Source: CAIZQW01 sp942493055 (GTDB taxonomy: Bacteria > Verrucomicrobiota > Kiritimatiellia > RFP12 > UBA1067). Taken from it: DNA of 64,000 nt. The stretch covers positions 2,914,001-2,978,000 of the forward strand of contig OW818680.1 of the NCBI GenBank assembly GCA_942493055.1, read 5' to 3'. Of the stretch, positions 42,426 through 48,839 are shown piece after piece. Numbering within the stretch: the first letter of the stretch is position 1; the number at the start of each line of letters is the position of its first letter. The notes beneath the pieces are model-generated. The model was not told where the DNA came from. It did not search any database and saw nothing but the letters and a program-made list of their open reading frames with translations. The position numbers and the translations under genes were made by a program.

Positions 42426-44288
42426 ATGGAGAACATTGAACGTCAGCGGATGGATGCGGATATCGTATGTGTCGGGTTCGGACCTGCCTCAGCAGGGTTT
42501 CTCACAACCTTGACACGCGCCATGATGAACCCCGATGGCACACCCGCCTTTGAGAGCAAGGTCATGCCCGGCATGCCGTTGCAAGTGCTCTGCTATGAAC
42601 GCGCCGATGACATCGGCTTCGGCGTCTCCGGCATTGTCTCCTCCGCGCGTTCTATCAAAGCCTCTTTCCCGGACCTCGATCTCACCAAAGAAATTCCCAA
42701 CGCGACGACCGCGGATGCCGAGCATGTCGTCTATCTCCACGACCCGATCGGCGCCAGCCGGCGCGGCGCCAGCACGAAGTTTGTCGATGGCATCTTCAAG
42801 TGCGGCAGCTTCGCCATGAAGAAGGGTCCCGATGCAGTCGAGCTGCCCTGGATTCCGCCCTTCCTCAAGAAGCATCATGGCCTCGTGACCTCCATGGGTT
42901 CCTTTATGTCCTGGGTCGGCGGACAGATCATGGGCTCCGGCCTTGCGCAAATCTGGCCGGGTACGCCGGTCAGCGCGCCGATCCTGGAGGGCGACAAGGT
43001 CCTCGGCGTCCGCCTGGCAGACCAGGGCGTGGACAAGAAGGGCACGCCTGATCCAGCGGCTTATATGCCGGGCATGGATGTCCATGCGCGCCTCACCGTG
43101 GTCAGCGACGGACCTGTCGGCGCAGTCGGCCGCAAGCTCGACCAGCACTTCGGCTTGCCCGCAGGCAATCATCAGCATGACTGGGCCGTGGGCATGAAGG
43201 CCGTGGTTGAACTGCCGGAATCCTGCACGCTCAAGCCTGGCACCGTGATTCACACCCTCGGTTATCCTGAACCGGAAATCTTTGGCTTCATGTATATCTA
43301 TCCGGACCGCACCGCCTCGCTGGGCATCTTCGTGCCCTCCTGGTTCGACTCCCCGATCCGCACGAGCTACCGTTATTTGCAGCACTGGATGCAGCACCCC
43401 TATATCTGGCAGCACATCCAAGGCGGCACGCTCCGTTCCTGGGGCGCGAAGTCCTTGCAGGAGTCCGGCGTGCGCGGCGAACCCTTCCTGGTCGGCGACG
43501 GCTTTGCGCGCATCGGCGAAGGCTCGGGCACGACCAACGTCCTGACCAACTCCGGCGTGGATGAAGCCTGGCGCAGCGGCGTGCTGCTGGCTGAGGGCGT
43601 GATCGAGATTTTGAAGCGCGATGGCGACTTCAGCAAGGGCGCCTTGACCGCCGCGTATGAACAGCGCCGTCGTAGTGACACGCTCAACAAAGAGATTCAA
43701 GCTGCCAAGAAAGCGCGTGACGGCTTCCAGAAGAACTTCATGCTCGGCATGATGGGCACAGGCATGACCGGCATGACTGGCGGTTTCCTCAATCTGCCGA
43801 TGGGTGAATCCCTGCCGCCCTCGAAGATCATCAAGCCGATGTCCAGCGTCTGCGGTCCGCGCATTTCCGCGGAACAGCTCAAGCAAGTCACCGAAGAGTG
43901 CGCCAAGTCCAAGCAGCCGTTGCACGATGCGCTCATGGACCTGGCAGGCTGGCCAGCCATCCCCTTTGACGGCACGCTTCTGATGTCGCACCAGGACGTC
44001 CTCTTCAAGGGCGGCAAGGTGCAGGCCATGGGCGGCTTTGCCGACCATGTGACCTTCGCAGATCCGAAACTCTGCGCAACGTGCACCGAGCGCACCTGCA
44101 TCGAGATCTGCTCCGCTCAGGCGCTCATGCCCGGCGAAGAGGGCAGCACGCCCGACTTCGACCGCGAAAAGTGCATCCACTGCGGCGCCTGCATCTGGAG
44201 TTGCTCACGAGCACTGCCGACCGATCCCAAACGCGCCAACATTGAATTCGGCGCCGGCTCCGGCGGCCTCCACTCGAACGAGAACTAG
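42426..44288 (+). CDS. ETF-QO/FixC-like flavoprotein with C-terminal ferredoxin domain
   Basis: The ATG at 42426 after AAAGGAG gives 620 residues. The N-terminus is an FAD-binding Rossmann motif (ADIVCVGFGPASAGFLTTL). The central part resembles electron-transfer flavoprotein:quinone oxidoreductase and FixC (GDGFARIGEGSGTTNVLTNS for FAD). The last 80 residues bind iron-sulfur clusters: CATCTERTCIEIC and CIHCGACIWSC supply eight cysteines for two [4Fe-4S] clusters, where classical ETF-QO has one. It probably links flavin-based electron transfer to quinone or ferredoxin. No etfAB genes lie nearby. A strong terminator follows. Confidence 0.83.
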   Translation: MENIERQRMDADIVCVGFGPASAGFLTTLTRAMMNPDGTPAFESKVMPGMPLQVLCYERADDIGFGVSGIVSSARSIKASFPDLDLTKEIPNATTADAEHVVYLHDPIGASRRGASTKFVDGIFKCGSFAMKKGPDAVELPWIPPFLKKHHGLVTSMGSFMSWVGGQIMGSGLAQIWPGTPVSAPILEGDKVLGVRLADQGVDKKGTPDPAAYMPGMDVHARLTVVSDGPVGAVGRKLDQHFGLPAGNHQHDWAVGMKAVVELPESCTLKPGTVIHTLGYPEPEIFGFMYIYPDRTASLGIFVPSWFDSPIRTSYRYLQHWMQHPYIWQHIQGGTLRSWGAKSLQESGVRGEPFLVGDGFARIGEGSGTTNVLTNSGVDEAWRSGVLLAEGVIEILKRDGDFSKGALTAAYEQRRRSDTLNKEIQAAKKARDGFQKNFMLGMMGTGMTGMTGGFLNLPMGESLPPSKIIKPMSSVCGPRISAEQLKQVTEECAKSKQPLHDALMDLAGWPAIPFDGTLLMSHQDVLFKGGKVQAMGGFADHVTFADPKLCATCTERTCIEICSAQALMPGEEGSTPDFDREKCIHCGACIWSCSRALPTDPKRANIEFGAGSGGLHSNEN

Positions 44289-44294
44289 CAGTAC

Positions 44295-44314
44295 GGGTAG
44301 GCGATCGCCTACCC
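44295..44314. repeat. 20-bp perfect palindrome
   Basis: The sequence gggtaggcgatcgcctaccc lies seven bases after the preceding stop codon. It has no loop and no T-tract, so it is more like a short repeat or binding site than a terminator. Confidence 0.7.
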
Positions 44315-44328
44315 TTGCATCCTTCTAT

Positions 44329-44358
44329 CCTTGCGTCATCACTGGCGCAAGGTTTTTT
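44329..44358 (+). terminator. Rho-independent terminator of the ETF-QO-like gene
   Basis: A 10-bp stem with one wobble pair (ccttgcgtca with tggcgcaagg) and a 4-nt loop is followed by six T residues. Confidence 0.9.
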
Positions 44359-44376
44359 ATTGCCTGACCCATCCTT

Positions 44377-44469
44377 CTCGGCGGCGGAAGACCCTTCGAT
44401 CAGGAGTGGGTCTATTACGCCTTCCTGACCCTGGACATTGTGCCTACTAAAAAGATTATCCTCGAATAA
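44377..44469 (+). pseudogene. Truncated copy of the small secreted protein gene at 45494
   Basis: Thirty in-frame codons ending at TAA (LGGGRPFDQEWVYYAF and so on) match the last 30 codons of the 45494-45703 gene. A run of 35 bases (44409-44443) is identical in both copies. The 5' half with the signal peptide is missing here. Confidence 0.75.
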
Positions 44470-44495
44470 TGGATTTTTCCGGGTTAAATCCATGC

Positions 44496-44550
44496 TTGTC
44501 CTTTAGCAAGCGATTTAGTACTATACCAACATTATTGGTTATATAACCAA
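44496..44550 (+). promoter_or_regulatory. Promoter and palindromic operator of the AbiE-like pair
   Basis: TTGTCC (44496-44501) and TACTAT (44519-44524) are 17 bases apart. A perfect 16-bp palindrome, ttggttatataaccaa, at 44535-44550 covers the expected transcription start and lies 22 bases before the regulator ATG. This fits autoregulation by the winged-helix protein. AAAGG precedes the ATG. Confidence 0.62.
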
Positions 44551-44572
44551 CTAAGTTAGTGAAAGGATTGTT

Positions 44573-44902
44573 ATGTTAGAACCTTTGCTAGGATCCACAA
44601 ACGCCGAGCGCGTACTCATGTTTATCGCCATCCGCTCTGAAGGCTATGCAAGCGAGATTGCTCATTTCTTTGACACGGACTTGTATGGCATCCAAAAACA
44701 AATTGAAAAATTTGAAACGGGCGGCATCCTCGTTGCAAAGCAAGCTGGCCGGACACGGATATATCAGTTCAGCCCCCGCTATGCTTTTATAAAAGAACTC
44801 CAAACGCTCCTTGAAAAAGCTTTTTCCTATTATCCCTCCGAAGATAAGGAACGCCTACAGCTTATACGCCAGCGGCCTCGCAGAAAGGGGAAGCCACTAT
44901 GA
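44573..44902 (+). CDS. Winged-helix transcriptional regulator (antitoxin-like)
   Basis: A 109-residue DNA-binding protein. Residues about 8-80 have the ArsR/MarR-type winged-helix pattern: NAERVLMFIAIRSEGYASEIAHFF (helices 1-2), LYGIQKQIEKFETGGILVAKQ (recognition helix) and GRTRIYQFSPRY (wing). The C-terminal tail is basic. Its last four bases overlap the start of the nucleotidyltransferase gene (ATGA), so the two are coupled. With the palindrome in front, it most likely represses its own operon, as AbiEi-type antitoxins do, although it lacks the long C-terminal domain of AbiEi. Confidence 0.78.
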   Translation: MLEPLLGSTNAERVLMFIAIRSEGYASEIAHFFDTDLYGIQKQIEKFETGGILVAKQAGRTRIYQFSPRYAFIKELQTLLEKAFSYYPSEDKERLQLIRQRPRRKGKPL

Positions 44903-45441
44903 AGTCCGTCGCGCAAATGACTCGTCTTGAAATGGCTTGTTACATTGGAGCTGAATTCAAGCGAAGAAACCTGAGTGTCGTACTTTCCGGTGGCTCCTGT
45001 GTGTCGCTTTACAGTTCAGAAAAATACGTCTCGAAGGACCTAGACTTCGTCAATATGTTGTTTGCCAAGCGCCACGCGATTGTCGAAGCGATGAAAGCGC
45101 TTGGTTTTTCTGAGGAAAATCGCTATTTCAAACATCCCGACAGCGAATTTCTGGTCGAGTTTCCACCTGGACCTTTAGGTGTGGGTGAAGAGCAGGTTAA
45201 GCAGATCGATGAACTGACAACACCCACAGGAAGTGTTCGCCTCCTCTCTCCAACTGACTGCGTAAAAGACCGACTCACCTGGTTTTACCACTCAAACGAT
45301 CAGCAGTGTCTTCAGCAAGCCATCTTAGTGGCCCAGCATAACAGCGTGGACTTAGAGGAGATCAAGCGCTGGTCTGCTACCGAAGGCAAACTTGCAACAT
45401 TCGAAAAAATCCACAGCCTTTTGCAACCTCGTAAGTCATAA
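44899..45441 (+). CDS. Nucleotidyltransferase-fold protein (AbiEii/MNT-like, putative toxin)
   Basis: The 180-residue product carries the minimal nucleotidyltransferase signature: VVLSGGSCVSLY (Gly31-Gly32-Ser33) followed by KDLDFV, where Asp47 and Asp49 form the metal-binding DxD pair. A later LLSPTDCVKDRL segment and a helical C-terminus match the DUF6036/AbiEii-like group. AbiEii toxins transfer GTP or pyrimidines to a target such as tRNA. It is coupled to the regulator upstream, an AbiE-like (type IV toxin-antitoxin) layout. An alternative is a housekeeping nucleotidyltransferase with no toxicity. The pair lies between two copies of another gene's 3' end, which suggests it was acquired. 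Confidence 0.72.
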   Translation: MKSVAQMTRLEMACYIGAEFKRRNLSVVLSGGSCVSLYSSEKYVSKDLDFVNMLFAKRHAIVEAMKALGFSEENRYFKHPDSEFLVEFPPGPLGVGEEQVKQIDELTTPTGSVRLLSPTDCVKDRLTWFYHSNDQQCLQQAILVAQHNSVDLEEIKRWSATEGKLATFEKIHSLLQPRKS

Positions 45442-45493
45442 GCTTCAGCAAAGAATACTTGCCCTTGTCTTGGGTTGTTGTTGCTTTAATGCC

Positions 45494-45703
45494 ATGAACC
45501 TTTTTCTGCTCTCACTGCTCTTCGCCGCCTCATGCATTTGCGCCGAGACGGACACGAAGCATATGAGCTATGAAGGCCAATGCGGGATCATGCCCGGCGA
45601 GACGCTTCTCCTCGGCGGAGGCAGAACCTTCGACCACGAGTGGGTCTATTACGCCTTCCTGACCCTGGACATCCTGCCGGCAAAAAAGATTATCCTCGAA
45701 TAA
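45494..45703 (+). CDS. Small secreted protein of unknown function (69 aa)
   Basis: The ATG at 45494 starts a signal peptide (LFLLSLLFAASCICAE, possibly a lipoprotein through SCIC), followed by a short mature part with GGGRTFDHEWVYYAFLTLDI and the ending KKIILE. A longer frame from 45392 overlaps the nucleotidyltransferase gene and is unlikely. A degraded second copy of its 3' half lies at 44377-44469, upstream of the regulator/nucleotidyltransferase pair. No family is recognised. Conservation of the reading frame between the copies, with amino-acid changes but no frameshift, suggests a real gene. Confidence 0.6.
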   Translation: MNLFLLSLLFAASCICAETDTKHMSYEGQCGIMPGETLLLGGGRTFDHEWVYYAFLTLDILPAKKIILE

Positions 45704-46111
45704 GGGATTTTTTGGGATCGTAATACCAGATTTTCTGGGATTACACTACCAGAAAATATGATTCCATTGATTTGCCAGTCAATAGCCGCAAGTCTTAATT
45801 TGACCCGTCTTCGCAAAAGCTACGCCGTGGCACGGCAGGATGAGCAGGATTTTCAGGATTGAATCTGCGGCTCCCTTGGAGATCACATTTTGTGATCTCC
45901 ATTTTGCCCGCCTTAAGAGACGTGGTCTCTTTGGAGTGCGGTGGCACCCGCCGTCGCACCCACGGTGCTATGGCGAGGCAGGAGCGGTATTCCGCGCGAC
46001 ACCGCTTTTTCGGAGCTTTAATGAAAGCGGTGCCGCGCGCGTCTTCCGACGCTGCTTGTCACCGCACTCCAAAACATACATGCCCTGCCCGCCGCCTTCC
46101 ACCCAAAAACT
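45704..46111. other. Non-coding stretch with palindromes
   Basis: No credible gene is seen in these 408 bases. They hold ccagattttctgg-type inverted repeats near 45729, a 10-bp perfect hairpin (ggagatcaca with 3-nt loop, 45878-45900), the inverted-repeat element at 45930-46073, and the 3' flank of queC with a repeated tttagaactct word (46110 and 46128). Confidence 0.6.
45930..46073. repeat. 144-bp element with 14-bp perfect terminal inverted repeats
   Basis: The ends tttggagtgcggtg (45930-45943) and caccgcactccaaa (46060-46073) are perfectly complementary. Inside, caccgcttt (46000-46008) pairs with aaagcggtg (46024-46032), extended by cgcgcg stretches on both sides. It has no open frame of note and looks like a MITE or large REP-type element. 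Confidence 0.75.
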
Positions 46112-46816
46112 TTAGAACTCTCGCACTTTAGAACTCTTGTACGCTTCGAGCCCTCTGGCTCGAAGCGTACAAGCAGGGCAGGTGCCGCAGCCTGTGCCGA
46201 CGATGCCGTTGTAGCAGGTCAGCGTATTGTGCTCGACATACTCCAGGATGCCCAGCTCATCCGCGAGCGCCCAGGTCTGCGCTTTGTTGAGCCACATGAG
46301 CGGCGTATGAATGCGGAAGGTGTATTCCATCGCGAGGTTGAGCGTGGTGTTGCACGACTTGATAAATTCATCGCGGCAGTCGGGATAGCCGCTGGAGTCC
46401 GTCTCACACACGCCCGTGTAAAGGTCGTGGATGCCGCTTTGCTTCGCGACAATCGCGGCCATCAGGAGAAACATCATGTTGCGTCCGTCAACCACGGTAT
46501 TCGGAAGACCGGCCCCCTCTCCGAGCCGCTGGATCGCCATCTCGGGATTCAGCAGCGCGCTCTGTGTCAGTTGCGCATAGCCGTCGATATTCACGACGCG
46601 ATGGTTCTTCACGCCCAGATCCTTCGCGATCTTCTGAGCGACTTCGACCTCCAACGCATGGCGCTGGCCATAGTGAAAGGTGATGCAGTCTACATTCGCT
46701 TTGCCGTGTTCGCGCTGGGCCAAGGCCAGGCAGGTCGTGCTGTCCTGTCCGCCGGAAAAAATCACTACTGCCCGAAGGGCTTTGTTCTCAAGGGAGTCGT
46801 TCATGTGCGTCATCAT
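46112..46816 (-). CDS. queC: 7-cyano-7-deazaguanine synthase
   Basis: QueC converts 7-carboxy-7-deazaguanine to preQ0, using ATP and ammonia, in the queuosine pathway. The start is set at the ATG 46816, with AGG seven bases before it (234 residues); a TTG at 46867 and an ATG at 46804 are alternatives. It has the PP-loop VVIFSGGQDSTTCLALA, the family FHYGQRHALEVE, VDGRNMMFL, and a zinc site CYNGIVGTGCGTCPACTLR near the C-terminus. The codons for TLRARGLEAYK form a 17-bp perfect inverted repeat (46136-46173). No other queuosine genes are in the window. Confidence 0.95.
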   Translation of the reverse strand: MMTHMNDSLENKALRAVVIFSGGQDSTTCLALAQREHGKANVDCITFHYGQRHALEVEVAQKIAKDLGVKNHRVVNIDGYAQLTQSALLNPEMAIQRLGEGAGLPNTVVDGRNMMFLLMAAIVAKQSGIHDLYTGVCETDSSGYPDCRDEFIKSCNTTLNLAMEYTFRIHTPLMWLNKAQTWALADELGILEYVEHNTLTCYNGIVGTGCGTCPACTLRARGLEAYKSSKVREF

Positions 46817-47051
46817 ACAAAACCTGCCTTGCCCTGCGCAATCTCTTTGCGTTAGAATTTTCTTCAAGTTGTGAAGAGCCCTTTAACCTAGAAATAGCAG
46901 TTATCAGTTATCGGTAATCGGTAATCAGTTGGATGCAAACGACATCCGCATATACATCGACATCACTATTTTGTGCGAAGCCCACTGATCACTGATGACT
47001 GATCACTGGTTACTTGTGGCGACTGACGAGAACGAATGGCTCTTTCTAGGT

Positions 47052-47381
47052 TTAAGCTTTGGAGAGCGCCGGGCAGATCTCTTTGAGCTGTTTGGTTTTC
47101 CATTGGAAGGGGAAGCCTTTGCATTGCGCGGGCTTGACGGGCTGGATGCGGCAGGTGTTGTCGTCCTGGATAAAGATGCAGCCTCCGTCTGGACGCTCGA
47201 TCAGGGAGAGATTGTGGCGATTGCCGGTGATGATCGCATACTGCTCTGTGAAGGCATAGATGTCGAGACTTAGAAAGGCAGCGATCGTCTCCGCCTCGCC
47301 AGGCTCAAGCGCGACATACCCTGGCACGCGGCAGCAGGAGCCGCAGCGCTGACAGGCAAACGATGTGAGTGTTGGACGCAT
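47052..47381 (-). CDS. YkgJ-family cysteine cluster protein
   Basis: A 109-residue protein with the CxxCxxCC pattern (ACQRCGSCCRVPGYVALEPGE) and further cysteines in GGCIFIQDDNTCRIQPVKPAQCKGFP and EICPA. This is the zinc- or iron-chelating YkgJ-like family (PF03692), cytoplasmic and of unknown role. The rest of the short sequence fits the family well. The 235 bases upstream toward queC carry direct repeats (atcggtaatc, actgatcactgatgactgat) near 46900-47010 and nothing else recognisable. The threonine synthase gene ends 27 bases upstream of its start, on the same strand. Confidence 0.85.
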   Translation of the reverse strand: MRPTLTSFACQRCGSCCRVPGYVALEPGEAETIAAFLSLDIYAFTEQYAIITGNRHNLSLIERPDGGCIFIQDDNTCRIQPVKPAQCKGFPFQWKTKQLKEICPALSKA

Positions 47382-47408
47382 AAGCGGCTCGGCCTCTTGA
47401 CCCTGTTG

Positions 47409-48809
47409 TTACGCCTGGCTGATGATGGCGGCCACCACATCCTTGCTGGCGGGCACGACATCGACGCGGGCAGGCAGACGCATAATCGCATCCAGAATCG
47501 GATGATGCGCAAGATCCTGGCCTGTCGCACGAATAATGGCCTCGCTGAACTTTGCAGGATGCGCGGTCGCCAGGCAGATCATCGGGACGCCCTCGGTCAT
47601 GCAGCTTTCAGCGACAGCGACACCGACGGCGGTGTGGGGATCGAGCAGATAGTGCTCCTGCTCCCAATATTTTTTAATGGTCGCCAGCGTCATGACGGTA
47701 TCCCCGCGTCCGGCAACAAAGCAGGCATGGTCTTTCACGCCTGTCTTAAGCGCGCCCGTCTGCTTGAACTCTGCCATCCACGCTTTCAAAATTGTGGCCG
47801 CGGTCTGCGTCTGGCCGGAGCCTGCTTGCGCCTTGTCCGCAGCGAGGTAATAGAGATAGCGCTCGAAGTTGCTGGCGACTTGGATATCCATCGACGGGCT
47901 TAAGGTCAGCGCGACATCCCCGAGGCTGTAGACGCCGGTATTGAAGTAGCGCGCCAGAATATCGTTCTCATTAGAGGCCAGCACCAGCTTGTCGATCGGC
48001 AAGCCCATGCGGCAGGCGACATAGCCGGCGAAGATATCACCGAAGTTGCCGGTCGGCACTGAAAAGCTGATGCGCGCTGCGCCGGTCTTCTCCTGCACCC
48101 TGAACGCCGCATAGAAGTAGTAGACGATCTGTGCGAGCACGCGGGCCCAGTTGATGGAGTTGACGGCGCCCAGCTTATGCGCATCACGGAAGGCGAGGTC
48201 ATTGAAGAGCTCCTTCACGATGTTCTGCGCATCATCGAAGGAGCCTTCTATCGCGAGGTTGTGGACATTGGCGTCGAGCACCGTGGTCATCTGTTTTTCC
48301 TGCACAGGGCTCACACGGTTGTGCGGATGCATGACAAAGATGCGGATGCGCTCACGTCCGCGCACGCCATAGATGGCGGCGCTTCCGGTATCCCCGCTGG
48401 TCGCGGCGACAATGTTCATCTCCGTCTTCGTCTTCGCGAGGACATATTCAAACAGATTGCCCAGGAACTGGAGGGCGACATCCTTGAAAGCCAGGGTCGG
48501 ACCGTGGAACAACTCCAGCACCTGCATCTTGCCGATTGTGACGACAGGCGTGATTTCTTGATGGCGGAAGGAGGAATAACTTTTACGGATCAACTCGCGC
48601 AGGACATCCGCAGGGATATCATCCGCAAAGAGCGACATGATCTCAAAGGCCAGTTCCTGATAGGAAAGCGTACGCCACGAGGCGAGTTTCGCTGAGACAT
48701 CCGGAATCGTCTCCGGCAAGAAGAGACCGCCATCGCGTGCAAGCCCGGTGAGAATGGTCTCTGTAAAAAGAAGCGGGGCGCAGTCGCCCCGTGTAGAAAC
48801 ATAGTTCAT
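47409..48809 (-). CDS. thrC: Threonine synthase
   Basis: A 466-residue PLP enzyme that turns O-phosphohomoserine into threonine. It is of the longer class: N-terminal MNYVSTRGDCAPLLFTETIL and GLARDGGLFLPETIP, PLP lysine Lys109 in FHGPTLAFKDVALQ, the phosphate-binding AATSGDTGSAAIYG, and GAVNSINWARVLAQIVYY. The C-terminal region (LATAHPAKFSEAI) is complete. It lies 30 bases after the kinase gene on the same strand, with no other amino-acid gene close by. The start codon has no strong Shine-Dalgarno in front. Confidence 0.96.
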   Translation of the reverse strand: MNYVSTRGDCAPLLFTETILTGLARDGGLFLPETIPDVSAKLASWRTLSYQELAFEIMSLFADDIPADVLRELIRKSYSSFRHQEITPVVTIGKMQVLELFHGPTLAFKDVALQFLGNLFEYVLAKTKTEMNIVAATSGDTGSAAIYGVRGRERIRIFVMHPHNRVSPVQEKQMTTVLDANVHNLAIEGSFDDAQNIVKELFNDLAFRDAHKLGAVNSINWARVLAQIVYYFYAAFRVQEKTGAARISFSVPTGNFGDIFAGYVACRMGLPIDKLVLASNENDILARYFNTGVYSLGDVALTLSPSMDIQVASNFERYLYYLAADKAQAGSGQTQTAATILKAWMAEFKQTGALKTGVKDHACFVAGRGDTVMTLATIKKYWEQEHYLLDPHTAVGVAVAESCMTEGVPMICLATAHPAKFSEAIIRATGQDLAHHPILDAIMRLPARVDVVPASKDVVAAIISQA

Positions 48810-48839
48810 AACGCTTATTACATCCGTAACAAATCGATC

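Noticed and set aside
42489..44180. Long open frame on the - strand opposite the flavoprotein gene
   Set aside because: The sense frame has FAD and [4Fe-4S] motifs and a good ribosome binding site; the antisense frame has none.
46136..46173. Intrinsic terminator
   Set aside because: The stem is perfect but no T-tract follows on either strand and it lies within queC codons.
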